From Mycolicibacterium sp. MU0053 (GTDB taxonomy: Bacteria > Actinomycetota > Actinomycetes > Mycobacteriales > Mycobacteriaceae), in the NCBI RefSeq assembly GCF_963378095.1, contig NZ_OY726397.1:2046001-2110000 (forward strand): DNA of 64,000 nucleotides, read 5' to 3'. Below, piece after piece: positions 8,507 through 17,567 of this stretch. The position numbers were made by a program, and so were the translations under genes. How positions within the stretch are numbered: position 1 is the stretch's first letter; each line of letters starts with the position of its first letter. Under the pieces are notes generated by a model that worked only from the letters and a program-made list of their open reading frames with translations, was not told where the DNA came from and did not search any database.

Positions 8507-10321
8507 CTAGCGCCCCAAGCGTCCGAGCACCCGGCGCACCAGTCCGTCGTCGGAACCCGTCGGCGGCTGCCGCTCGACATAGGGCCAGGGCCGATTGCGT
8601 TCCGGCACCGACGCGGCGCGAACCTGCTTGAGCTGCATCCGCAGCTGTTGGCGCAGCTCGTGCAGATCAGGGTCGGGCCACCGGTTGTCGGCCTCGATGG
8701 GGTCGGCGGTCAGGTCGTAGAGCTCCCACTGGTCATCGAGCGGATCGCTGCGATAGACCTCGCCGCCGATGCCGTCGCCGGCCAGGTGACGCACGCCGGG
8801 CTCGGTCCAGGTGCTCGGATCGTCGAACGTGCGTACCAGCTTCCACAGATGCCCCGCACCACCGCGGGCCTCGGCGTCCTCGACGCGGACCACCAGGCCT
8901 TCGAAGTTGGCCGCGACGTGCGCGGGCACCTTGATGCGTAGCGGCGCAGGCGGTTTCACGGTGGTGCCCAGTGAGCGTGCCGCACCGGATGCCCCGGTGT
9001 CGCCCTCGAGCACATTGTCGCGGGTCATCAGATAGATCGGCCGACCCTCGTCGGCGGGTGCCCCGGCCACCACCGGCATCAGATCGCGGCCGGGCAGCGG
9101 ATGCACCTCGCTGAACGACTCGGCAAGGTCCTCGGCTGTCGCCTCGACATCGATTCCGGCGGCCCCCAACAGCGTGGGAACCAGATCGACGTGCGACGTC
9201 GGCGCCTCGACCGTGCGCGGCGTCGTCGCCTCGGTACCGATCCGGGCAACCACGAACGGCACCCGGGTGGCCTCGTCGTAGAGGTTGAACCACTTCTGAT
9301 GCAGGCCGCCGTGCGCGCCGAGCAGGTCGCCGTGATCGGATGTGCGTACCAGCACCGCATTTTCGGATCCGCCGTCGGTGACCGCGCGCCGCACCCGGTC
9401 CAGCGGCTCGTCGACCTCGGCGTGCAGCCGGTAGTACAGGTCGCGGTACTGCTGCGCCTTGCGTCGGTAGGTCCGGGCGACCGCCGCCGTCGGGCCATAA
9501 CCGGAGAAGTACGTCTCGCGGTAGGCGATCTGGGCGGCCGGCTTGCTGCGCAGGTCCTCCTCGGCGGTCGGCGCCGCCGGGACCTGCGGCGGATCCAGCA
9601 CGGGGGAGGGGGCCAGCGGCATGCGGCGCGCCCACGCCGGAAACAGCACGATGTCATGGGGATTGACGAAGCTGGCCACCAGCAGGAACGGCCGCAGCGC
9701 CGCTTCATCACCGGCCCGCCGCCGCGCGTAACGGTCGTTGAGCCAGGCGACCACGCGGTCGGCGAACAGCGGATCCCGCCGAAACCCGCTGTTGGACATC
9801 GCGGCACCGTGCGGCTCCGGACCCACCCAGCCGGAGAAGCCGAACGGCCCCAGTGGATCGGCATCCAGGTAGGCCCGCACCGCGGCCGGATCGACGACGC
9901 CGTCGTCGTCGTTGGTGGCCAGGATCTCGCCGGTCTCCGGATCCTCGAGGTCGGCGTGCGAGATGTGCCACTTGCCGTCGTAATGGGTGTCGTAGCCGGC
10001 GGCGCGGAACCAGTTGCCCAGCGTCGGCACCTCGCCGCGGCGCAGCCACCGCAACCGGGAATCGTCATAGCGCTTGCCCAGCCCGTCGGTCTGGGTGACA
10101 CCGTGCAGATCCGGGTACTGACCGGTGAACAGCGTCGGGCGGCTCGGCACGCACGCCAGCGATCCGGTGTAGTGCCGGGCGAAGCGGACGCCGTGCTCGT
10201 CGAACCAGCGTCGCCCGCCCAGCGTCCGGTGCCGCCACGCGAGCACCTCTTTCGACTCATACGGCGGGATCGCCCGTTCCTCATCGGTCATGAGGATGAC
10301 GATGTCCGGTCGATCAGTCAT
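8507..10321 (-). CDS. Sulfatase / phosphonate monoester hydrolase family enzyme
   Basis: 604 residues, alkaline-phosphatase-like fold. LACVPSRPTLFTGQYP contains the CxPSR motif whose Cys is converted to formylglycine in type I sulfatases; VILMTDEER supplies N-terminal metal ligands and VRTSDHGDLLGAHGG the distal metal site. There is no signal peptide, so it is probably cytosolic. The start ATG lies inside the end of the upstream SRPBCC gene (8-base overlap ATGACTGA). Substrate is unknown. It requires a formylglycine-generating enzyme encoded elsewhere. Confidence 0.85.
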   Translation of the reverse strand: MTDRPDIVILMTDEERAIPPYESKEVLAWRHRTLGGRRWFDEHGVRFARHYTGSLACVPSRPTLFTGQYPDLHGVTQTDGLGKRYDDSRLRWLRRGEVPTLGNWFRAAGYDTHYDGKWHISHADLEDPETGEILATNDDDGVVDPAAVRAYLDADPLGPFGFSGWVGPEPHGAAMSNSGFRRDPLFADRVVAWLNDRYARRRAGDEAALRPFLLVASFVNPHDIVLFPAWARRMPLAPSPVLDPPQVPAAPTAEEDLRSKPAAQIAYRETYFSGYGPTAAVARTYRRKAQQYRDLYYRLHAEVDEPLDRVRRAVTDGGSENAVLVRTSDHGDLLGAHGGLHQKWFNLYDEATRVPFVVARIGTEATTPRTVEAPTSHVDLVPTLLGAAGIDVEATAEDLAESFSEVHPLPGRDLMPVVAGAPADEGRPIYLMTRDNVLEGDTGASGAARSLGTTVKPPAPLRIKVPAHVAANFEGLVVRVEDAEARGGAGHLWKLVRTFDDPSTWTEPGVRHLAGDGIGGEVYRSDPLDDQWELYDLTADPIEADNRWPDPDLHELRQQLRMQLKQVRAASVPERNRPWPYVERQPPTGSDDGLVRRVLGRLGR

Positions 10322-10769
10322 GGGTGTCCTCCACTCGACGAGCCAGACCCGCGAGCATGGCATCGGATTGTTTGGCCAGCACGCGGGCGATGACACCGTC
10401 TGTCAGCCTCGCCGGCGGGCCGGAACCCCGCACGTTGCTCGTGATCGTCACCTCGGTGCCGGGGCCGGCGGGCCGCAGCGACCACCGGTTGCTGAGCGCA
10501 CCCATGCGGCGTGGCAGGCCGACGATGTCGTAGGCCAGGGCGGCGTGCGGATCGAACTCGATGATGCGTTCGACCAGCGTGTTGCGGCCCACCTGCACGC
10601 GTCGGGTGGTGCCCAGCACCTCGGGTTGCGCGTTCAAAATGCAGGAATGATCCGCGCCGTCGAGCCAACTGCTGATTGCTCCAAAGTCCGCCAGAACGTC
10701 CCAGATTGCCTGCGGCGGGGCGGATATCACCCGGCTACGGCTCGCATGTGCCACACCGCCATCCAACAC
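10314..10769 (-). CDS. SRPBCC / polyketide cyclase-like protein
   Basis: 151 residues with the helix-grip pattern of SRPBCC proteins: SRVISAPPQAIWDVLADFGAI at the N-terminus, a central ERIIEFDPHAALAYDIVGLP strand pair, NRWSLRPAGPGTEVTITSNV and a long C-terminal helix. Such proteins bind hydrophobic ligands; no enzymatic residues are diagnostic. It is cotranscribed with, and overlaps, the sulfatase gene, so the pair may act on one small-molecule substrate. Start ATG assumed at 10769. Confidence 0.75.
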   Translation of the reverse strand: MLDGGVAHASRSRVISAPPQAIWDVLADFGAISSWLDGADHSCILNAQPEVLGTTRRVQVGRNTLVERIIEFDPHAALAYDIVGLPRRMGALSNRWSLRPAGPGTEVTITSNVRGSGPPARLTDGVIARVLAKQSDAMLAGLARRVEDTHD

Positions 10770-10830
10770 GATCGGCGAGGAATTTGCGCCGGATCGGCGC
10801 GGTGTGGGCGAGGTTTTGCGGTGCTGCCCC

Positions 10831-13491
10831 CTAGTCCAGCGCGACGATCGTCATGATCGTCACGCTGCCGCTGGCTGCGTCGGTGAGGGCCAGTCGTCCA
10901 CCGGACAGGGCCGAGATGTGTCCGGGGCCGGTGTGGATGGTTTCGATGACGTCCATCCCGTAGTAATACTCCTGGATTTCGATGATCGACACGGTGCCGG
11001 CCGCGCTGTCCGCGACGTAGGCGTAGCGCCCGTCCTCGCTGATCGCCAAGCCGCTCACGGTCCCGGTGAGTTCGACCGAGCTTTGTTCCTCGAACCCGTA
11101 GTAATTGACGTCGTATTTGATCAGGCGGGTGATGTCGCCTTCGGTGACCGTCACATAGACCGACTCGCCGCGGGTCGCGAGCTTGCCAACGACGCCGTCG
11201 CCGAACTCGACGGTCCCGACCACCTCAGCGGTGAGGTTCGATTGCGCGGCGTCGCCACTCATCGCTCGTGCGCCGAGGTTGAAGCCGACCATCAGCAAGG
11301 ACATGGCATGCGGACTTGTCGCGGCCACAGTCGTGGTGTTTGTTACGACCGCAACCTCTTTGAAGGTGGTGTCTGTCCCGAACGCCTCCATGCCGGTGAC
11401 CGTGAGCGGTTCTTGTCCGGCGCCGTACAGGCCCAGGGAGGAGCCGGAATTGATGACCAATCCTCCGCCTAGCGACAGCCCTCCGCCCACCACCGTCACG
11501 CTGATCGGCGTGTCCGGGAGAACGATCCCGGTGTCGCTGATCACGAGTCCCGAGTCGCCGATGGTCGCCGTTTTGATCGCGTGGTCCGAGTTGGCCAGGA
11601 TCCACGCATCGGAGTCCCGGTCGAAGCCGACGACGTTGGTGTCCTGCTCCCACTCCAACGTCTCGGTGATGGTGCCCTGCTCGTCGGCGATCACGAGGAC
11701 GTGCGGCGCGAGTATCACCACATTGTTCCCCGGCCAGTCGACGACGGTGTAGGTCGCGGTCTCTGAGGGCTCGGCGGGAGTCCCGATGTAGACGGTGCTG
11801 GATTCCACGATGAAGGCAGTCGGCACCTGGATGTTCACCTCGACCGGCAGCACGGTGGTGCGTGCACCATCGCTGGCGGTGAGGGTGAACGCTGCCGTCG
11901 TCACGGCTGGCGGGCGCGCCGGATCGGGGGAGAATGTCCACTGCCAGGTGTGGGTGTCGGTTTGCGTGACGTGGACGTTGCCCAAGCCCGCCGCCGGTTG
12001 CGTCCACGTCAGGTGCACGGGGTCGGCGCTGTCGTCGGTGACTCGGATGGTGCCGGTGACCACCCCCCAGCTGTTGGTCACGGTGGTGACCCGCTCGATG
12101 ACCGGCGCGGCATTGGTCGCGGCGAGGTTCACCGCGACGTCGACGACGGCGCCGTGTCCGCGGCCCGGCTTGAGGAAACCGAGCAGGCCGTGGAAGTGGA
12201 AGCCCTTGTCGACGACGGAGATTCGGAAGGTGTCGGTGACCCCGGCCGCGACTGCGGCCGCCGTCGCGTGGTAGGTGAAGGTCCCGTCCGCGTTCAGCTG
12301 CACTGCTCCGTGGGTGGGCTGCTCAACCAACCGGTACTCCAGCGGGTCGCCGTCGGGGTCGTATCCGACCACCCGTCCGGTGATGACGCTGGAACTCGTC
12401 GTTGGGTCGAGCGTGACCGTGGCGGTGGGGGTGGAGTTGAAGAAGAAGCTGTTGACCCGGCGCAGCGCCACCCAGGCCAGTTCGAGCAGCTTGGTCACCG
12501 GCGCGACGGGCGCGCCGGGCACCGTGGCCCCCGGGGCCAGCCCCACCAACCCCAACAGACCCGTCACGATCCGTAGCGGCACCGCCAACAGCTCGACGAT
12601 CGGGTGGAACGACGGCGTGCCGGTGAGCGTCACCGGATCCGTCTGCGATGACACCTGCACGGCCAGCAGCGGATTGCTAACCGCCTCAGGCGCAACGACA
12701 TCCAGCGATATGGTGGTCCCCGTCGGCTCCGCTGTCGCGTCGCCGGGGTCGGAGCCGGTGTCGAGCCCCAGCGCCGCCTCGTCGCGGTGGGTGGCGCTTC
12801 GGGACCCGTCGACGGCGGGGTCCTCGGCGGGCGGGTCCTCGGGTGCCGAGCCGGTTTCGGGTTCGGGCGCCGCTGCGGGGAGCTCCTCCGACGGTGCCGG
12901 GGGCACCGCCGGGTCGACGGGTTCGACCGGTTCGAGGGCCTCGGTTACCTCGACGAGTTCGACCTCGGCAACGGTTTCCTCGGCCACCGGTGCGGTCACA
13001 CCGACCGTCGCAGACAGATCGGCCTCGGACAGATCGGCCACGGAATCCACGGCGGCGGTGGGTTTGTCGGCGGCGACGCTGCTGAGGGAGTCCTCGGCGA
13101 CCGCACGCTCCGTTGCCGCGTCCGAGAGCTTGCCGACAGTTTCACCGGTGCTTGATTCCGCGGCCTCGTCCGCCGAGCGCAGCGCCTCGCGGATCTTCAG
13201 GCGGCGCGGCGACAGCTCACGTCGCGGCGCGTCACCGGCGGCGGCGGACTCGGCGTCGCGGCCAGGGGAGCGGATCGTGCCGCGCCGGGTCGGCTGCACG
13301 CGCTGTTCGGAGTCCGACGGTGCCGCCGAATCGGTGTCGGAGGAACCGGCGGACACCGACGATCCCGCGGAGCCCGAATCGGAGGAGTCGGTGTCGGCAT
13401 AGGCCACGCCCTGCCCGCTCGAGACCGCGATGCCCAACCCGACCGCCACCGTCAAGCCACCCAGCCGGGACGCGTTCTTCGAACCATCCAT
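10831..13491 (-). CDS. Large secreted cadherin-like / beta-propeller surface protein
   Basis: About 886 residues. The N-terminus has a Sec-type signal peptide (SRLGGLTVAVGLGIAVSSG, then AYA cleavage site). Residues roughly 35-290 are low-complexity, rich in Ser, Asp, Glu, Pro and Val. The middle carries Ig/cadherin-like segments of the VCBS/Big type (VVGYDPDGDPLEYRLVEQPT, LNADGTFTYHAT) with Ca-binding-like Asp patterns. The C-terminal third has repeated blades (ISEDGRYAYVADSAAGTVSI) resembling YVTN-type propellers. A cell-wall or extracellular adhesion or structural role is likely but unproven. The ATG at 13491 has a GGAG ribosome site; the longer in-frame start at 13575 lacks signal-peptide logic. 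Confidence 0.75.
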   Translation of the reverse strand: MDGSKNASRLGGLTVAVGLGIAVSSGQGVAYADTDSSDSGSAGSSVSAGSSDTDSAAPSDSEQRVQPTRRGTIRSPGRDAESAAAGDAPRRELSPRRLKIREALRSADEAAESSTGETVGKLSDAATERAVAEDSLSSVAADKPTAAVDSVADLSEADLSATVGVTAPVAEETVAEVELVEVTEALEPVEPVDPAVPPAPSEELPAAAPEPETGSAPEDPPAEDPAVDGSRSATHRDEAALGLDTGSDPGDATAEPTGTTISLDVVAPEAVSNPLLAVQVSSQTDPVTLTGTPSFHPIVELLAVPLRIVTGLLGLVGLAPGATVPGAPVAPVTKLLELAWVALRRVNSFFFNSTPTATVTLDPTTSSSVITGRVVGYDPDGDPLEYRLVEQPTHGAVQLNADGTFTYHATAAAVAAGVTDTFRISVVDKGFHFHGLLGFLKPGRGHGAVVDVAVNLAATNAAPVIERVTTVTNSWGVVTGTIRVTDDSADPVHLTWTQPAAGLGNVHVTQTDTHTWQWTFSPDPARPPAVTTAAFTLTASDGARTTVLPVEVNIQVPTAFIVESSTVYIGTPAEPSETATYTVVDWPGNNVVILAPHVLVIADEQGTITETLEWEQDTNVVGFDRDSDAWILANSDHAIKTATIGDSGLVISDTGIVLPDTPISVTVVGGGLSLGGGLVINSGSSLGLYGAGQEPLTVTGMEAFGTDTTFKEVAVVTNTTTVAATSPHAMSLLMVGFNLGARAMSGDAAQSNLTAEVVGTVEFGDGVVGKLATRGESVYVTVTEGDITRLIKYDVNYYGFEEQSSVELTGTVSGLAISEDGRYAYVADSAAGTVSIIEIQEYYYGMDVIETIHTGPGHISALSGGRLALTDAASGSVTIMTIVALD

Positions 13492-13825
13492 GAGCTCATC
13501 TCCAGGTGGAGTAGGGGGACACTCCGCAGTCCGGGGCGGTCGGGGCCTTGCGCCGGAATATGTCATATCCGTCAATTAAAAGTGATGCGTTTGCTGGAAA
13601 AGGTGGACACTTTTTCACCGGTGTTGAGCGAAGCGAATAGTTCAGGTAACTAACGACTTGGCCCGTGGCGCGGTGATGAAACGTTTCGCACAGGAACAAT
13701 CGTCAGTACAGGGCCGTAACGGCGACGGCGTAGAAGATAGCTGAACCCGGAGTCCTGAACGGCTGCTGCTAGACGGTGGGCGGCGCAACAGTTTGCCGAC
13801 TTAACCGTGCCGGCCGCTCGGCCGA
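13492..13825. promoter_or_regulatory. Intergenic region with two small palindromes
   Basis: This 334-base gap holds the leader and presumably the promoter of the large surface protein (transcribed leftward). A near-palindrome GGAATATGTCATATCC lies at about 13555-13570 and a perfect 10-base palindrome GAAACGTTTC at 13678-13687. I see no gene here: the one open frame (13496-13699, minus) lacks family features and a convincing ribosome site. Confidence 0.35.
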
Positions 13826-16345
13826 CTAGATAGGCGGCGGCGGAGGCGGCGGCGGCATCGGCGCCGGGGGTGGCGGCGGTGGTGCCGGAGCCGGCGGGGG
13901 CGGGGGCGGTGGCGGTGGTGCCAAGGTGATCGGCGGCAGCCCCGGGATGTTGATGATGTTCGGCGGCGGAACCGGGGCCGGCGCCTCGGGCGGCGGTGGC
14001 GGATCCGACGGCCGGTCGTAGCGGGGCTGATACACCGGCGCGGGCGCGACCCCGGTGCTGGTGTTGATCGTGATGATCGACCCCGGGATGGTCTTACCCT
14101 TCGGCGTCGTCCCGACCACGGTGCCGCGGGCGGCCGAACTATTGATCGGCGTGGGCTGATCGGCGACCCGGAAACCCGCGTCGATCAACCGCTTCCGTGC
14201 GGCATCGAGCTTCAACCCGGTCACCGACGGCACCTCGCTGCCGGGACCGCCGTCGACGTAGCGGGGATCGGTGGGTGGCAGTTGCAGTGGGCCGAGGTCC
14301 TCGGCGATCGGCTTCATCGCCGTGTACCAGGTGCGCGCGGGCTCGTTGCCGCCATACAGGCTGCCGCTGCTGCACTTTCGCAGCGGATATGAGCAGATCC
14401 CCGACGGGTTGGGGGTGTCGTCGAAAATGTAGGTCGCGGCGGCGTACTGGTTGGTGAAACCCAGGAAGCCCGACGACCGGTGCGACTCGGTGGTGCCGGT
14501 CTTGCCCGACATCGGCAGGGTCCACCCCACCGAACCCGCTGCGGCGGTGGCGGTACCAATGGTGTGGTCCTCGCTCAAAGCGACCGCCAACGTGTTTGCC
14601 AGGCCCTCGGGGACCGCCTGCTCGCACGCCGGGGTCTCCAGTGCCACCTCGCGGCCGTTGCGGTCGAAGATCTTGTCGATGGGCGTCGGGGGACACCACA
14701 CCCCACCCGAGGCCAGCGTCGCCCCCACATTCGACAGTTCCAGGGCGTTGACCTCGACCGGGCCCAGCGTGAACGAGCCCAGGTTCTGCCGCTTGAGGTA
14801 GTCCGCGAGGCTCTCGTTGCTGTCGGGGTTGTAGGCGCGGGCGGTGCCGGGCTCGGCGTAGGACCGCAACCCCAGCCGCACGGCCATGTCCACGGCCGGT
14901 GAAACCCCCACCTGCGCAATCAACTTGGCGAAGGCGGTGTTCGGGGACTTGGCCAGCGCGTCGGTGAGGTTCATCGGGCTTTGGAAGCTCGCACCGCCGG
15001 CGTTGCGGACACACCAGGTCATCGGCGGGCAGCCCGGCGACTCGCTGCTGCCCAGCCCCTTGCCCTGAAAGTTCTGCGGCACATCGAGCGGCGCGTTGAT
15101 CCCCATCCCCAGGTCCATGGCCGCCGCCGCGGTGAACACCTTGAAAATGGATCCGGCGCCGTCGCCGAGCAACGAGTACGGCTGCGGTTGCATGGTCTCG
15201 CCGGCCTTGAGATCCAGCCCGAAGGTGCGGTTGTCGGCCATGGCCAGCACCCGATGGGAATCCTTGCCGGGCTTGATCACGCTCATCACGCTCGCGACGC
15301 CCTTGAGGTTGGGCGAGGCCACCGCGTCGACGCCGCGCTTCACGCTGTCCTGCACCTTGGGGTCCAGCGTGGTGCGGATCAGATAGCCGTTGCGCGCCAC
15401 ATCCTCCTTGCGCAGTCCGGCCCGCGCCAGGTACTGCAGCGCATACTCGCAGAAGAACGCGCGGTCGCCGGCGGCGATGCAACCCTGCGGCAGCGGCCGC
15501 GGATTGGGCAGCACCCCCAGCGGTTGCTCCTTGGCGGCGCGCAACTCCGCGGCCCGCTGCGGCAGGTTCTCGATCAACGTGTCGAGCACGACGTTGCGCC
15601 GGGCCAACGCGCCGTCGGGGTTGGAGTAGGGATCCAGCGCACTCGTCGACTGCACCATCCCGGCCAGCAGCGCCGCCTGCTGCCAATTCAGATCCGCGGC
15701 GTTGACCCCGAAATAGGTGCGGGCGGCTTCCTGCACGCCGTAGGCGCCCTGACCGAACGACACCAGGTTCAGGTACCGCGTCAGGATCTCGGCCTTGGGC
15801 AGCACCCGGTTCAGCGCCATCGCCATGCGCATCTCGCGCAGCTTGCGTGCCGGGGTGACCTCCACCGCGGCGCGTCGCTCGGCGTCGGTCTGCGCGGCGA
15901 CCAGCAGGTTGTAGTTCTTGACGTACTGCTGCTCGATGGTCGAGCCGCCGCGGGTGTCGTCGTCGGCGCGCAGGTAACCGATCAACCCCGTCAGCGTGCC
16001 CGGCACGTCGACGCCATTGTGGTCGGCGAAACGCCGGTCCTCGATCGAGACGATCGCCAACTTCATGGTGTCGGCGATCCGCGCCGTCGGCACCGGCCAG
16101 CGGCGCTGGGCATACAGCCAGGCGATCGGTTTGCCGGTGACGTCGACCATGGTCGTGATCACCGGCACCTCGCCGGCGGCCATCTGGGTGGAGTCCGTGC
16201 GCACCGAGTCCGAGACCCGCATGGCGACCAGCCCGGCGCCACCGGCGAGCGGAAACACCAACGCGGTCACCAGCACCGCCGCCAGCACACAGTGCAGCGC
16301 CAATCTGGCGATGATCGCTCGCCTCGCTGACGGCTGGTCGGACAT
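13826..16345 (-). CDS. Bifunctional class A penicillin-binding protein with PASTA domain (PonA2/PonA3-like)
   Basis: 839 residues. Order: cytosolic tail and membrane anchor (about 14-40), GT51 transglycosylase (SIEDRRFADHNGVD with the catalytic Glu, RGGSTIEQQYVKN, RKLREMRMAMALNR), transpeptidase (SxxK as SIFK in AGSIFKVFTA, SPN as KSPNTAF, KTG as SGKTGTTESH), one PASTA domain (VPSVTGLKLDAARKRLIDAG) and a proline-rich tail of about 80 residues. It polymerises and cross-links peptidoglycan at the outer face of the membrane. Several Cys pairs in the periplasmic part suggest disulfides. The neighbours differ from those of M. tuberculosis ponA2, so it may be the paralogue called PonA3 in fast growers. 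Confidence 0.85.
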   Translation of the reverse strand: MSDQPSARRAIIARLALHCVLAAVLVTALVFPLAGGAGLVAMRVSDSVRTDSTQMAAGEVPVITTMVDVTGKPIAWLYAQRRWPVPTARIADTMKLAIVSIEDRRFADHNGVDVPGTLTGLIGYLRADDDTRGGSTIEQQYVKNYNLLVAAQTDAERRAAVEVTPARKLREMRMAMALNRVLPKAEILTRYLNLVSFGQGAYGVQEAARTYFGVNAADLNWQQAALLAGMVQSTSALDPYSNPDGALARRNVVLDTLIENLPQRAAELRAAKEQPLGVLPNPRPLPQGCIAAGDRAFFCEYALQYLARAGLRKEDVARNGYLIRTTLDPKVQDSVKRGVDAVASPNLKGVASVMSVIKPGKDSHRVLAMADNRTFGLDLKAGETMQPQPYSLLGDGAGSIFKVFTAAAAMDLGMGINAPLDVPQNFQGKGLGSSESPGCPPMTWCVRNAGGASFQSPMNLTDALAKSPNTAFAKLIAQVGVSPAVDMAVRLGLRSYAEPGTARAYNPDSNESLADYLKRQNLGSFTLGPVEVNALELSNVGATLASGGVWCPPTPIDKIFDRNGREVALETPACEQAVPEGLANTLAVALSEDHTIGTATAAAGSVGWTLPMSGKTGTTESHRSSGFLGFTNQYAAATYIFDDTPNPSGICSYPLRKCSSGSLYGGNEPARTWYTAMKPIAEDLGPLQLPPTDPRYVDGGPGSEVPSVTGLKLDAARKRLIDAGFRVADQPTPINSSAARGTVVGTTPKGKTIPGSIITINTSTGVAPAPVYQPRYDRPSDPPPPPEAPAPVPPPNIINIPGLPPITLAPPPPPPPPPAPAPPPPPPAPMPPPPPPPPI

Positions 16346-16436
16346 GGCGCTCAGCCTAGTCTCGCCGGGGATGGCCCGACCCACGCGAACGGCCAAGGTG
16401 CGGCGCCGAAGCGGTACCGCGTGCCACCCTGGGTTC

Positions 16437-17489
16437 ATGCCGGGCAAGCGTTCGACCACGCGCCGGCCGCTGCGCGCCGATCTGGTCCTTTCCGGGGGCG
16501 GGGTCAAGGGCATCGCTCTGGTGGGGGCGGCGGTCGGGTTGAAGGACGCCGGCTACGCGATCCAGCGGGTGTCGGGCACCTCGGCGGGGTCGCTGGTGGG
16601 CGCCATCCTGGCCGCCGCGTCGCAGGGCGATCAACTGAGCAGCGCCCAGTTGCGTGACCTTGCGCTGAGCGTGCCGTACCGGAAGTTCCGCGACGCCGGT
16701 CCCATCGAACGGCTCCCGGTCCTCGGCCCGGCGTGGGGACTGGCGCGCGGCACCGGCGCCTACCGCGGCGACTTCGCGCACGACTGGGTGCGTGGTGAGC
16801 TGACGAACCTCGGCGTGCAGACCTTCGGCGACCTCGCCGTCGACGACCACGAGTTGCTCCCGGAGCGTCGTTACCGATTGGTGGTCACCGTCGCCGACCT
16901 GACGACCGGGCAACTGGTGCGGCTGCCGTGGGACTACCGGCGGGTCTACGGGCTGGACCCCGATGAACAGTCGGTGGCCGACGCGGTCCGGGCCTCGATG
17001 GCCATCCCGTTCTTCTACCGTCCGGTGACGCTGACCAGTGCTGCCGGCCAAGAGTCCACGCTGGTCGACGGCGGCGTGCTGTCGAACTTCCCGATCGACT
17101 CCTTCGACCGCCCCGACGGTGCGGCCCCGCGGTGGCCCACCTTCGGCGTCGCGGTGGTTCCGTATCTGCCCGCCCCGCGGATCGACGAGCTCATCCCCGG
17201 ACTGCGGCTGCCGCTGGGCTGCACCGGACCGACCATGCTGGAAAGCCTGATCACCACCATGCTGGTCGGCCACGACCAGGCCCACCTGTCCTTGCCGTGG
17301 GTCAGGGTGCGGGCGATCCAGGTCGATTCCACCGACGTCGGCGTGTTGGATTTCGGCATCTCACCCGCTGAGACGAGAGTCTTGTACGACAAGGGGTACG
17401 CGGCCGTGACGCAGTTCCTGTCCACCTGGGACTGGCCGGCATATCTGCGGCGCTTCCGGCAGGCCCACGATGTAGACGCCGCGCGTTAG
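16437..17489 (+). CDS. Patatin-like phospholipase
   Basis: 350 residues with the complete patatin signature: oxyanion-hole LSGGGVKGIALVGAAV, nucleophile elbow GTSAGS (Ser in GxSxG), and the catalytic Asp in VDGGVLSNFPID. Patatins are Ser-Asp dyad acyl hydrolases acting on phospholipids or other acyl lipids. No signal peptide is seen, so it is likely cytosolic or membrane-associated. The ATG at 16437 lies in a 91-base divergent gap from the PBP gene. The next gene, DUF2252, begins 78 bases downstream in the same direction. Confidence 0.85.
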   Translation: MPGKRSTTRRPLRADLVLSGGGVKGIALVGAAVGLKDAGYAIQRVSGTSAGSLVGAILAAASQGDQLSSAQLRDLALSVPYRKFRDAGPIERLPVLGPAWGLARGTGAYRGDFAHDWVRGELTNLGVQTFGDLAVDDHELLPERRYRLVVTVADLTTGQLVRLPWDYRRVYGLDPDEQSVADAVRASMAIPFFYRPVTLTSAAGQESTLVDGGVLSNFPIDSFDRPDGAAPRWPTFGVAVVPYLPAPRIDELIPGLRLPLGCTGPTMLESLITTMLVGHDQAHLSLPWVRVRAIQVDSTDVGVLDFGISPAETRVLYDKGYAAVTQFLSTWDWPAYLRRFRQAHDVDAAR

Positions 17490-17567
17490 CGGCTCCGAAG
17501 TGCGGTCGGCAACAATGAGTGCGGTCGGGCCACCGCGCCTGCCAACACATGAGGAGGTGTTTGCACA

